Shown: piece by piece, positions 43,147 through 53,900 of the stretch
Layout of the letters: every line of letters starts with the position of its first letter
Position numbering within the stretch: position 1 is the first letter of the stretch
Source of the DNA: Hallerella sp963652365
GTDB taxonomy: Bacteria; Fibrobacterota; Fibrobacteria; Fibrobacterales; Fibrobacteraceae
Direction: 5' to 3'
Assembly (NCBI GenBank): GCA_963652365.1
Contig: CAVJTH010000004.1
Coordinates: 62,001-126,000, forward strand
DNA length: 64,000 nucleotides
The notes under the pieces: model-generated
What the model was told of the DNA's origin: nothing
Database searches by the model: none
The model's input: only the letters and a program-made list of their open reading frames with translations
Position numbers and translations under genes: made by a program

Positions 43147-44222
43147 CGGTCATGCGCAAGGACTTGCCGCGCGACAAGCTGGATGGCGTCGCTGGATCGG
43201 TCCCAAGTAAAACGTGAAGCCCACGATAGATACTCGTCGGTCTTTCTTTCCTCCGCCAAGGCCTTCGAAATGACGCGCGCCATGTCGTCCGGGTCGGTAG
43301 GATGAAAATAGCGGGCGAGACTTCCCCCGACTTCCGGCAAGGATGACGTATCGGAGCAGGCGACAGGCGTTCCGCAGGCGAAAGCTTCCAGGACGGGAAG
43401 CCCGAATCCTTCATAGAGCGACGGCAAGACAAAAAGATGCGCGACGTTGTAAAGGCTCACCAGGTCTTCCTGGGAGACGATTCCCGCATGGACGATCAGG
43501 TCGGAAATCCCCAAATCCCTGTCGTTCATAGCCTCCGTTCGACCGTCAAAGGCCTTTCCCACGAGAATCAGACGGCAATTTTCGCGTTCCGACATTTTCG
43601 AAAGCGCTTCCAGGAGCGTCGAGAGGTTCTTGTGGGGGAGCAGGTTTCCGACATAGAGCAGGAGCTTCTTGTCTCGCGGAATCGAAAACTTGTCATAGAC
43701 GTAATCGACAGACTCTTTCGGCTTCTTGACAAATTCCCTGCCGACTCCCAGGGGAGCGACCGTAATCTTGTCGGCTTTCGTATGGAAAAACCGCATGATG
43801 TCGCGTTTTGTGCTTTCGGAATCCGTCAAGATGTGGTCGGCTTTCTTGCAGGCAATCCAGAAGATGAACTTGAAGTACCAGCCCACGAGGCGATTGGGGA
43901 GAAACTGGGGGTATATCAGATGAGTCAAGTCGTGAATCGTCACGATGAGCTTTCCACGGTAAAGCAGCGGAATGTTGCAGTGGGGAACATGCAAGACATC
44001 CGGTTTCCGTTTTCGCAAGGAACGGTAGGGAAACGCCAGCTGTTCCTTGTAGCCGTAGATCGAACAGTCGAACGGCAAGAATTCGACACCGCTTTTTTCG
44101 CGAAGAGAGAGATTTTCCCGCTTGCCCAGAACGATGGAATAGTTTCCACGCGACAACCATTCCCGAATGCACGTGCCGATTCCGGAACGGTCGATCATTC
44201 GCGCGTCGATAGCCAGTTTCAT
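43143..44222 (-). CDS. GT4-family glycosyltransferase
   Basis: This GT-B glycosyltransferase of 359 residues begins at ATG 44222 (MKLAIDARMIDRSGIGT), a usual opening for the family. An in-frame ATG at 44303 would add 27 residues, and I cannot exclude it. The C-terminal domain has YVGNLLPHKNLSTLLEAL, RLILVGKAFDG and the nucleotide-sugar motif SLYEGFGLPVLEAFACG (E-x7-E), followed by SDTSSLPEVGG. These are typical of mannosyl- or rhamnosyl-transferases in surface-polysaccharide synthesis. There is no signal or membrane anchor. It is coupled to the flippase-like gene. A TATCTTTATTTG sequence at 44391-44402 may be its promoter. Confidence 0.88.
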   Translation of the reverse strand: MKLAIDARMIDRSGIGTCIREWLSRGNYSIVLGKRENLSLREKSGVEFLPFDCSIYGYKEQLAFPYRSLRKRKPDVLHVPHCNIPLLYRGKLIVTIHDLTHLIYPQFLPNRLVGWYFKFIFWIACKKADHILTDSESTKRDIMRFFHTKADKITVAPLGVGREFVKKPKESVDYVYDKFSIPRDKKLLLYVGNLLPHKNLSTLLEALSKMSERENCRLILVGKAFDGRTEAMNDRDLGISDLIVHAGIVSQEDLVSLYNVAHLFVLPSLYEGFGLPVLEAFACGTPVACSDTSSLPEVGGSLARYFHPTDPDDMARVISKALAEERKTDEYLSWASRFTWDRSSDAIQLVARQVLAHDR

Positions 44223-44432
44223 AAAATCAGATTTTTCCTTCGCCAAAGGCTTCGTACCGTTTTCGACAATGCGGAGTAGCTGCTCCTTGTTGAATTTTCG
44301 CATTCCGGCAAAGGATGTGCCGCCTACGTCTTGCGAGATTCGAAATGTCTTGGCACGCGATGTCGGTAATCCGTTCTGTTTTCATTGTTTCAAATAAAGA
44401 TAGATATTTTCAGGCAATCGCATGCAAAGACG

Positions 44433-44461
44433 AAAAGCCTCGGCGGTCAGCCGAGGCTTTT
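44433..44461. terminator. Terminator after valS
   Basis: AAAAGCCTCGGC (44433-44444) and GCCGAGGCTTTT (44450-44461) form a 12-bp perfect stem with a five-base loop, A/T runs on both sides, 26 bases beyond the valS stop. Confidence 0.88.
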
Positions 44462-44487
44462 GAATCGGAAAGCGTCTAGGCGATGAA

Positions 44488-47244
44488 TCACGCCAGCTCT
44501 TCAAGCGCCTTTTCGTTCTTCGCGATAATGTCCTGCTGCGTCGCGAGCTTCGTCCTTTCGGCGTTCACGACTGCTTCGGGAGCGCCCTTTACGAATTTCT
44601 CGTTCGACAGCTTGCGTTCGATGGAAGCGGCAAAGGCCTTCGCCTTTTCGATTTCCTTTTCGAGGCGTTCGATTTCCGTCTTCGGGTCGAGAATTCCTTC
44701 GAGCGGGATATAGAGTTCGCCGCCGGGGACGACCGCGCTTGCGCTGAACTTGGGCTTCGGAGCCTTCACCGCGATGGAGAGCGATTCGAGACCGCCGAGT
44801 TCCGTGATGATCGAAGCGCATTCCCGAATGGAGCTTTCCGTCGCCGAATCGTCAACGCTGAGGACCGCCTTGAGCTTTGTCGCCGGGCTGACCTTGTAGC
44901 GTCCCCTTGCTCCGCGAACCGCTTCGACGACCGCAAAGGCGCGGTCAAAGGATTTCTCGATATCCAGGTTGACAAGGCTCTCGTCCGCCTTGGGCCACGG
45001 GCTCTGGATGACTCGTTCGGAGCCCGGGAAGAGCGTCGCGTTCAGCTCTTCGGTAATGAACGGCATCACCGGATGCAGCAGGTCGATCACGCCGCGCAGC
45101 ACGTGCGAAAGAATCGCCATCGCGTTCTTCTTTTCCGCGTCGAGCGTTTCCCGGTTAATGACCGACTTCTTGATTTCGAGATAGCTGGAGCACACGTCGT
45201 CCCACACGAAGCGGTAGAGGAAGCCGGCGAGTTCCGCAAAATGGAACTGTTCGAGCATCCGGGTCGCATCCGCAATGGTCGAATTCAGGCGCGAAAGAAT
45301 CCAGAAGTCTTCCAGCTTGAAGAGTTGGGAATCCATCGGGAGCATTTCTTTCGAAAGCGCACCGGCCTGTTCGAGGTGCGGGTAGAGGAATCGGCAGGCG
45401 TTCCACAGCTTGTTCGAGAAGTTGCGGCCGATTTCGAACTTTTCGGACGTGTTGATTTCGCGTCCGTCCGGCTGCTTTTCCTTTTTCACCGGCAGGCGCA
45501 CATCCTGGTTGTCGGTGCAGAGGCTCGCCATCACGAAGCGGAGAGCGTCCGTGCCGTATTTCTCTTCGATGTCCATCGGATCGACGCCGTTTCCCTTGGA
45601 CTTGCTCATCGTCTGGCCGTTGCCGTCGAGAATCTTCGGATGGATGTAAACCGTGTGGAACGGAACCGTGCCCATGTTTTCCTGGCTGAAGAGGACCATG
45701 CGGGCGACCCAGAGCGTGATGATGTCGCGGCTGGTCACGAGCACGGAAGTGGGGTAGTAGCGTTTGAGCGTCTCGGTGTCGTCCGGCCATCCCATCGTGC
45801 TGTGCGGCCAAAGCCCGCTCGAGAACCACGTGTCGAGAACGTCCGCTTCCTGTTCGAGCCTGTGTCCCGGAATCAGGTCTTCCGAAAGATTCTCTTCGCG
45901 GCTGCACACGAGAAAGCCTCCGTTCTGCGCCGGATAGAAATAGATGTCTTCCCGCGAACCGAACGTCTTTTTCAGTTCGTCTTCCGAAGCGTCCGTGTGC
46001 CAGATCGGGATGCGATGCCCCCACCAGAGCTGACGGCTGATGCACCAGTCGCGCTTTTCGGCGAGCCAGTCCAGATACTTGTTCGCATAGCGTTCGGGAA
46101 TAATCCTGATTTCGCCGGATTTCACCGCGTTCATCGCGTTTTCGGCGAGGACATCCATCTTCACGAACCACTGGTCGCTCAGATACGGTTCGATGACTGT
46201 CTTCGAACGGTCGGAGTGTCCCACCTGCATCTCGTGATCTTCCACCTTGATCAGAAGCCCGAGATCTTCGAGTCCCTTGACGACCGCGTCGCGAGCCGCC
46301 TGTCCCTTGAGCCCCTTGAACTCGCCGGCGTTCTCGTTCAGGCTGCCGTCGTCGTTCATGATGTTTATCATCGGGAGCTTGTGACGAAGCCCTGTCGCAT
46401 AGTCGTTCGGATCGTGCGCCGGGGTGACTTTCACGGAACCCGTACCGAAATCCATATCGACCAGAAGCGCGTCCGCAATCACCGGAATTTCGCGCCCGAC
46501 AAAAGGAACCTTCAGCATCTTGCCGATATACTTCCTGTAGCGCTCGTCGTTCGGATGGACCGCAAGGGCGGTATCGCCCATGATGGTTTCGGGACGGGTA
46601 GTCGAAACGGGGATGTAGCCCGAACCGTCCGCTAACGGATACTTGAACGTCCAGAAATGCCCCTTGACGGTCTCGTAATAGATTTCGTCGTCGGCGACCG
46701 CGGTCTGGAGTTTCGTGTCCCAGTTTACGAGACGCTTGCCGCGGTAGATAAGGCCTTTCCTGAAAAGATTGAAGAACGCGTGGCGAACCGCCTTGGCGCA
46801 GACCGGATCGAGGGTAAAGCGTTGGCGGCTCCAGTCACAGCTCACGCCGAGGCTTTTCAGCTGTCTTGTAATCCGGGCTTCGTATTCGTCCTTCCATTTC
46901 CAGATGCGTTCGACCAGCGCATCGCGGCCGATGTCGTGACGCGTCTTGTGCTCGTCCTGAAAGAGTCTCTTTTCGACGACCGCCTGCGTCGCGATTCCCG
47001 CATGGTCCGTTCCCGGGATCCAGAGCGTGTCGCGGCCGGTCTTTCGGCGGTAGCGGACCAGGATATCCTGGAGCGTATCGTTCAGCGCGTGTCCCAGATG
47101 CAGCGCGCCGGTGACATTCGGCGGAGGAATGACGACGGAAAACGGCTTTCCCTTTCCGCTTGGTGCAAAATCGTTGTTCCTGTCCCATGCGTCGTGCCAG
47201 CGGGCTTCGACGGCTTTCGAATTGTAGCGTGTTTCCATTTCCAT
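44488..47244 (-). CDS. valS: Valyl-tRNA synthetase
   Basis: This class I aminoacyl-tRNA synthetase of 918 residues has the HIGH motif as HLGH (residues 49-52, in PNVTGALHLGHALN), the KMSKS motif as TMSKSKGN near residue 545, and the CP1 editing domain (STTRPETIMGDTALAV and GTGSVKVTPAHDPNDYATG, cut to STTRPETIMGD and TPAHDPND). It ends with the ValRS-specific C-terminal coiled coil (TEIERLEKEIEKAKAFAASIERKL region). The start is ATG 47244; an in-frame TTG nine bases upstream lies inside the promoter box. There is no T-box leader, and the mRNA appears leaderless. Confidence 0.96.
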   Translation of the reverse strand: MEMETRYNSKAVEARWHDAWDRNNDFAPSGKGKPFSVVIPPPNVTGALHLGHALNDTLQDILVRYRRKTGRDTLWIPGTDHAGIATQAVVEKRLFQDEHKTRHDIGRDALVERIWKWKDEYEARITRQLKSLGVSCDWSRQRFTLDPVCAKAVRHAFFNLFRKGLIYRGKRLVNWDTKLQTAVADDEIYYETVKGHFWTFKYPLADGSGYIPVSTTRPETIMGDTALAVHPNDERYRKYIGKMLKVPFVGREIPVIADALLVDMDFGTGSVKVTPAHDPNDYATGLRHKLPMINIMNDDGSLNENAGEFKGLKGQAARDAVVKGLEDLGLLIKVEDHEMQVGHSDRSKTVIEPYLSDQWFVKMDVLAENAMNAVKSGEIRIIPERYANKYLDWLAEKRDWCISRQLWWGHRIPIWHTDASEDELKKTFGSREDIYFYPAQNGGFLVCSREENLSEDLIPGHRLEQEADVLDTWFSSGLWPHSTMGWPDDTETLKRYYPTSVLVTSRDIITLWVARMVLFSQENMGTVPFHTVYIHPKILDGNGQTMSKSKGNGVDPMDIEEKYGTDALRFVMASLCTDNQDVRLPVKKEKQPDGREINTSEKFEIGRNFSNKLWNACRFLYPHLEQAGALSKEMLPMDSQLFKLEDFWILSRLNSTIADATRMLEQFHFAELAGFLYRFVWDDVCSSYLEIKKSVINRETLDAEKKNAMAILSHVLRGVIDLLHPVMPFITEELNATLFPGSERVIQSPWPKADESLVNLDIEKSFDRAFAVVEAVRGARGRYKVSPATKLKAVLSVDDSATESSIRECASIITELGGLESLSIAVKAPKPKFSASAVVPGGELYIPLEGILDPKTEIERLEKEIEKAKAFAASIERKLSNEKFVKGAPEAVVNAERTKLATQQDIIAKNEKALEELA

Positions 47245-47250
47245 AATGCC

Positions 47251-47258
47251 CAAATCTA
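47251..47258 (-). promoter_or_regulatory. TAGATTTG promoter box at valS
   Basis: On the minus strand TAGATTTG, an exact TA-N2-TTTG match, is followed by six bases (GGCATT) and ATG 47244. The preceding TTTTC matches the aguB promoter region. Confidence 0.55.
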
Positions 47259-47265
47259 GAAAACG

Positions 47266-47288
47266 AAAAAGCTCCCGATAGCGGGAGC
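47266..47288 (-). terminator. Terminator after the small lipoprotein gene
   Basis: Read on the minus strand GCTCCCG-CTAT-CGGGAGC is followed by TTTTT. It lies between the lipoprotein stop and the valS promoter. Confidence 0.82.
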
Positions 47289-47313
47289 CTTGGATTTGTG
47301 AAATTCTTTTTCG

Positions 47314-47835
47314 CTACTTTTCGACGGCCGTGAAAATTTCGATGCCCCCTTCCGCGATGGCCTTGTTATGGAGAATCTTTCCGCCGAGATTCAGGCTGAT
47401 CGAGGAACCCAGGGTTCCGATGGTCGCGTTTATCTGCATCGTCGTGTCCATGTGAAAAGTTCCGAAGTTGTCAAACTGCAGACGCAGAGCGCCGTTTTCG
47501 ATGGACCACACGCCGCTATCCTCTCCGCCCTGGATGTTTTCGACGCTAGGGTCCGTCGAATAGGTGAGGCTGAACAGCTTGCCCGCCTTTTTGTCGCTTG
47601 TAAAGACAAGGACAGACGGGCTCGAAAAGGCGTGCGTCGAGAGCTGGTAGGAGCCGTCTTCGCTCGGGGCGTAAAGGCCGTTCAGGTTCCATGTCGCGCC
47701 TTCGAGGCATTCTTCCGAGAGACCGCCGGCGCATTTTTCGGCGAGAGACGCTTCGCTCGAAGAGCTAGACGACGAACAGGCGGAAGCGAGAATGCCTGCA
47801 ATGGCGATTCCGACAAGAGCAAGGGATTTTTTCAT
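47314..47835 (-). CDS. Small lipoprotein of unknown function
   Basis: This 173-residue lipoprotein has its lipobox at LASAC (C20) followed by seven Ser residues and a Glu. The mature part has two cysteines (EKCAGG and EECLEG) likely to form a disulfide. After ATWNLNGLYA it runs as a beta-rich, lipocalin-like pattern (YQLSTHAF, VLVFTSD, KLFSLTYS, GVWSIENGALRLQFDNFG, SISLNLGGKIL). No family is recognised. A GGAGGACTCC site precedes the ATG, and a TATATTG box lies at 47858-47864. It sits between terminators on both sides and so is a single-gene unit. Confidence 0.75.
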   Translation of the reverse strand: MKKSLALVGIAIAGILASACSSSSSSSEASLAEKCAGGLSEECLEGATWNLNGLYAPSEDGSYQLSTHAFSSPSVLVFTSDKKAGKLFSLTYSTDPSVENIQGGEDSGVWSIENGALRLQFDNFGTFHMDTTMQINATIGTLGSSISLNLGGKILHNKAIAEGGIEIFTAVEK

Positions 47836-47857
47836 GAGGAGTCCTCCGATTTTTTCT

Positions 47858-47864
47858 CAATATA
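47858..47864 (-). promoter_or_regulatory. TATATTG box of the small lipoprotein
   Basis: TATATTG on the minus strand lies 22 bases upstream of the ATG at 47835, with a strong ribosome site between. Confidence 0.45.
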
Positions 47865-47867
47865 TAT

Positions 47868-47892
47868 AAAAAGCCTCCCGATAGGGGGAGGC
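47868..47892 (-). terminator. Terminator after the giant Ig-like protein
   Basis: GCCTCCC and GGGAGGC pair around a six-base loop, followed on the minus strand by TTTTT. It lies 24 bases after the stop at 47916. Confidence 0.85.
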
Positions 47893-47915
47893 TTCGAAAA
47901 GTTTTCGAAAAACCG

Positions 47916-50900
47916 CTAGCGGCGGCGACGCTGCTTGCCAGTCGCCTTCTTGTCCGTTTCCGAAGAAGCGGACTTGGGCGTCGCGGCAGGTTCCGAAGAG
48001 CGGATGTCCTTCATCTTGAAGTTCACGTTGATTTCCGCTGTTTCGACCTTGGAAGAAGCGCCTTCCTTGTCCGTCAGCTTGAAGCCGAATTCATCGAGAC
48101 CGTAGAATCCCTTGTTCGGCGTATAGACGAACGAACCGTCCTTTTCGTTGATGACGACCTTTCCGTTCTGCGGACGGCGCACGAGCGAAACGCGCGCATC
48201 GAGCTTTCCGTCCGGATCGTACGCTCCGTTCAGAAGACCGTCCTTGGCGTTCACCTTGAGCGCTTCGCCTTCGCGGGTCTGGTAGGACTGGGACATCGCG
48301 ACCGGCGGATCGTTCACGGGGATGATCGTGAACTTGGCGGAGGTCTGCGCCGAGGCGCCTTCCGGATCCGTCACCTTGAACGTGATCGTTTCCGTAGGAC
48401 CGTTCCAGTTCTCGCGCGGCTGCTTGATGGTGACGATGTTTCGAGCCTTGTCGTGTTCCACGATCAGCTGCTTGTTTCCGGTAATCGTCCACTTGAGTTC
48501 GCTGAAGCTGTTGTCGCGGTCGCGCACATACTGGTCGAGCTTGAGCGTCGCGAGAACGCCGCCGTTTGCGTCTTCCTTCATCGTGACGTCGCGAATCGGG
48601 CGAATCTCGGGAACCGCGTTCACGTGCTTCACTTCGAAGTTCACGGTCGTCTTCGCCGTCGCGCCGGCAGGATCCTTGACGATAAACGTAATCGCTTCCT
48701 TGCCGTACCAATCGACGCGGCTCGGACGAACGATCGCTTCGCGCCCGCCGGTGATCATCACTTCGAGGTGGCGATTGCCGGTGACGGACCAGCGCAGTTC
48801 ATGCGGCTTGTTGTCCGGATCGGTCACGTACTGGTCGAGCTTGATGGGCTTGAACTTGGTGCCTTCGTTGGTCACCATGTCCGGAATCTTCTTCAGGACC
48901 GGAGGATCGTTCACCGGCGTAACAATGAAGTTCACGTCAATCGAAGCCTTTTCTCCCGAAGGATCGTAGGCGTTGACCGTAATCTTGTCCTTGCCGTTCC
49001 AGTATTCGTTCGGAATCGTCACGGTCAGGACACCGGCATCGGAAAGGTCATAGGAAAGCGGATGCTTCACCGTGGGACGCTTTGCCTTGCCCATGCGACC
49101 GCGCTTATCCTTCTGTGCCGGCGCGCCATCGTCAAGCGTCCAGCGCATTTCGGAAGGCTTGTTGTCCGGATCGACAATGAACTTCGAGAAGTCTAGCGGC
49201 TGGAACTGTTCCTTTTCCTTGATCTGCTGGACCGGAACCTTGTTGAAATGCGGCGGATCGTTCACCGGGGTAACGGTAAACGTCACCTTGGCGCTGGCGC
49301 TCGCCCCTGCCGGGTCGGAAACGGTGAGCGTCAACGTCTCGGAACCGTTCCAGTATTCGTTCGGAGTGGCCACGCTCATGCGCGATCCGCGGAATTCGAC
49401 CTTCAGGTTCTTGTTGCCGGAAACTTTCCACTTCAGCTCGTTCGGACGGTTGTCCGGGTCGCTTGCATAGCGGGAAAGATCGATCGGCTCGAAGCGTTCC
49501 TTTTCCTTGATCTTCTGGTTCGGAATCGCCTTGATGACAGGCGGATCGTTTACCGGGGTGACTTCGAAGAGCACCTGCTGGGTCGCCTTGCCGCCTTCCG
49601 GATCCGTCACCGTCAAGGTGATCTTCTCGGAGCCGTTCCAGTACTTGTCGGGAGTCGTCACCACGAGCTGCTTCTTCGCGTTGATGGAAGCCTTGAGACT
49701 GCGCGGCTGCGAGACATCGAAAGCAAGCGAAGATGTCGGATGGTCCGGATCGCTTACGAGTGCGAGCAGGTCGATCGGCGCGAAATGTTCCTTTTCCTTG
49801 ATCTTCTGCGCGGGAATCGGCTTCATGACGGGAGGATCGTTCACGGAAACGACTTCGAAATCGACGCTTCGCGAATCCTTCGCGCCTTCCGGATCCGTCA
49901 CCGTAAAGACAACCGTCCGCTTTCCATTCCAATACTTGTTCGGAATGTTCAGGTGAGCGACATGCTTGTCGTCGATCGTGACGGTCAGATCGTTTTCGGT
50001 CTTGGGCTCTTCGACCTTCGGCGCTTCCTTCTGCTTGGACTTCTTGCCCTTCTTCGCCGCTTTCTTCGCAGGCGCGGGAGCCGGAGCGGACGCCTTCTTC
50101 ACGACGGCTGTCCAGGTGAGCTGGCTATTCCGATGGTCGGCGTCATGGACGTAGCTGTCGAGCGGAATGTCCTTGAACACCTGCTTTTCCTTGATGGTCT
50201 GGCCCGGAATGTCCTTCATCACCGGAGGATCGTTCACCGAGGTGATTTCATAGACGACCGTCGTCGTCGCCGAAGCGCCCTGCGGGTCCTTGACCGTCAG
50301 CGTCATCGTATCGGGCTTGCACCAGAAATACTTGTTCGGAGCGGTGATGACGAGCTTTCTCGCCGACGTGATTTCCGCCTTCAGGTACTTGTTGCCGGAA
50401 ACGGTCCACTTCATTTCGGAAGGCTTGTTGTCCGGGTCCTTGACATGGTCGTCAAGAGAAACCGGCTTGAACGTTTCCTTTTCCTTGATTTTCTGGTTCG
50501 GAATCTTCGAAATGACCGGAGGATCGTTCACTTCGGTGACGACGAAGTCCATCTTGTGCGACGCCTTGCCGCCTTCCGGGTCCGTCACCGTAAAGGTGAT
50601 GGTTTCCTTGCCGTGCCACTGCGCGTTTGGAACCTTGACCTGGACCGTGTTGTCCTTGTTCAGGGAGACTTGCAGCTGGCGGTTGCCGGAGAAGCTCCAC
50701 TTGAGAAGCTTCGACGGATGGTCGGGGTCGGTCGCGAGCGTCGAGAGATCGATCGTCTTGAACTTTCCGCCTTCGCGAATGGTTTCGCCGGTCGGCGCCT
50801 TGTCCGAAATCACGGGCAGGTCGTTGATCGAGCGAACCGTGAAGAGCGCGGTAGAAGTCGCCTTGGCGCCTTCCGGGTCCGTCGCCGTAAAGGAAATCCT

Positions 50901-53900
50901 CGCTGCGCCGTTCCAATATTTGTCCGGAATGACGATGCGCGCGTTGTGCGAATTGTCGATTTCGACCGTCAGACCGCTCTTGCCGACCGACGAGGTTTCT
51001 TCGGTAGCGGCCTTCTTGCCTTTCTTGCCCTTGGCCTTTGCCGGAGCGGGCTTTGCGGACGCATCGGAGACCTTGAAGCTCCACTGGAGATCGGTCTTCT
51101 TGTGGTCGGGATCCTGGATCAGGTCATCGAGCTTGATCACGGCGAACTGCTGCTTTTCGTCGATCGTCTGGTCCTTGACTTCGCGGACAAAGACCGGCGG
51201 ATCGTTCACGGAAATCACTTCGAAATCCACCTTGCGGGAATCCGTCGCGCCTTCCGGGTCCGTCACCGTAAACGTGACCGTTTCCTTGCCGTGCCAGTAT
51301 TTGTTCGGGGTCGTGATGGTCACCTTGCGGTCCGCGGTCATGGCGAACTTCAGGCTCTTGTTGCCCGAGATCGTCCACTTGAGCTTGTTGTTCGGATGGT
51401 CGAGGTCGCTCACGTAGTTGTCGAGCTCGATCGCCTTGAATTCCTGCTTTTCCTTGATGGTCTGGCCCGGAATGTCCTTCATCACCGGAGGATCGTTCAC
51501 GGACTTGGCGGTAAACTGGACAGTCTGCCGAGCGGAAGCCCCTGCCGGGTCGGTAACCGCGAAGGTCACCTTTTCCGTGCCGTTCCAGAGCTTGTTCGGG
51601 GTCTTGATCGTCGCGACGCCTTCCTTGGATATCGCGATTTTCAGATCCTTGTTGCCCGTAATCGTCCACTTGAGCGTCTTGAAGGCGTCATCCGGGTCGG
51701 AGGTCAGTTCCGCCAGGTTGATATCCTTGAACTCTTCCTTTTCCATGATGATCTGGTCGTTGATCTTTTTCAGGGTCGGCGGGTCGTTGATCGAGCGAAC
51801 CGTGAAGAGCGCGGACTGGGTCGCCTTCGCGCCTTCCGGATCCGTCACCGTGAACTCGATGAGATCCGCACCGTTCCAGTACTTGTTCGGAGTGGTCACC
51901 GTCGCGACGAGCGTTTTCGGATCGACGTTCACGGTAAGCCCGGTCTTGTATCCCTTGGGAGCGCCCGGAGCGGGCTTGACGTCAAAGGACCAGGTGAGAT
52001 CGGAGAGCTTGTGGTCCGGATCCTTGACGATTTCGCCGAGCTTGATCGGAGCGAACGGCTTCTTCTCGTCAACGGACTGGTTGTTGATCTTCTTGACGAA
52101 TTCCGGCGCATCGTTGACCGATTCCACCGTGAACGTCACCTTGCGGGAATCCTTGGCGCCTTCCGGATCCGTGACCTCGAAGTTGAACGTCTCGGAACCG
52201 TGCCAGTACTTGTTCGGAATGATTATCGTCAATACGCGGTTCGGGTCAAGCTTGTACTTGAGCTCCTTGTTGCCCGTGATCGTCCACTTGAGCTTGCTGT
52301 TCGGATGGTCGAGATCGCTCACGTAGTTGTCGAGCTCGATCGCCTTGAATTCCTGCTTTTCCTTGATGGTCTGGCTCGGAATATCCTTCATCACCGGCGG
52401 ATCGTTTACGGACTTGACCGTAAAGACTGCGGTCTGCCGCGCGGAGGCGCCTTCCGGGTCCGTCACGGTGAACGTGATGTTTTCGCTTCCGTTCCAGAGC
52501 TGGTTCGGAATGGCGACCGTGGCCGTTCCCGCCTTGTCGATGTTGACCTTCAGGTCCTTGTTGCCCGTAATCGTCCACTTGAGCTTGTCAAAGGCGTGAT
52601 CCGGGTCGCTTGCGAGTTCCGCAAGATTGATCGGCGCGAACTGGGACTTTTCCTCGATCGTCTGGGACTTGATTTCCTTGAGGACCGGCGGGTCGTTTAC
52701 CGAGATGACCGTGAACGTTGCCGATGCGACGGCCTTCGCGCCTTCCGGATCCGTGACCGTGAAGGTGATGACGTTCGAACCGTTCCAATACTTGTTCGGA
52801 ATGGCGATTGTCGCGACCATCTTGGCGTCAACGTTCACCTGGAGTTCCGGCTGCGTGCCTTTCGGCGATCCCGGAGCGGCCTTGACGGAAATGTCGAGCG
52901 TGAGGTCGGTGAGCTTGTGGTCCGGATCCTTGATGATTTCGCCCAGGTTGATGGGCTTGAACTGTTCCTTTTCCTTGATCGTCTGGTCGGCGATCTTCTT
53001 CGTGAATTCCGGAGCGTCGTTCACCGATTCCACGCTGAAGTTCACCGTGCGTTCGTCGGAAGCGCCTTCCGGGTCCGTCACCTTGAACGTGATCGCTTCG
53101 GAACCGTTCCAGTATTTGCTAGGCAGGGCAAAGGTCGCCTTGCGGTTCGGATCGAGCGTGACCTTGATGTCCTTGTTGCCCGTAATCGTCCACTTGAGCT
53201 GGTTCTTCGCATGGTCGATATCCGTCACGAACTTGTCGAGCTCGATCGGCTTGAACTGTTCCTTCTCCTTGATCGTCTGGTCGGGAATGTCCGTCATGAC
53301 CGGAGGATCGTTGATGGACTTGACCGTAAGCTTGACCGTCGCGCTCGCCTTGCCGCCTTCCGGGTCTGTCGCCGTGAACGTGACCGATTCCGAACCGTTC
53401 CAGTCGATGTTCGGAGTCTTGATCGTCACCATGCGGTTCTTGTCCACATCGACCTTGAGTTCCTTGTTGCCCGAAACGGCAATCTTCAGCTGCGAAAGTT
53501 CGTGATCCGCGTCGGAAAGGTAGTCGTCGAGCACGATCGGATCGAATTCGGTCTTTTCGTCAATCGTCATGTCCGGAATCTTCTTGAAAACGGGCAAGTC
53601 GTTGATGGAGCGGACGGTGAACTTGACCTCCTGACGCGCTTCGGCGCCTTCCGGATCCGTCACCTTGAAAGTCGCCACGGCAGAGCCGTTCCAGTACTTG
53701 TCCGGGATCTCCACGGTCGCGACATGCTTGTCGTCGATGTTGATGCCGAGCGGTCCCGTCGGATGTTCCTTGCCGACGCTCTTGACATCGACTTCCCAGG
53801 AAAGTTCCGCGTTCCTGTGATCGTCGTCCTTGACAAATTCGTCGAGCTTGATCGGGGCGAACTGTTTCTTCTCGTCGATCGTCTGGGCGGGAATCTGCTT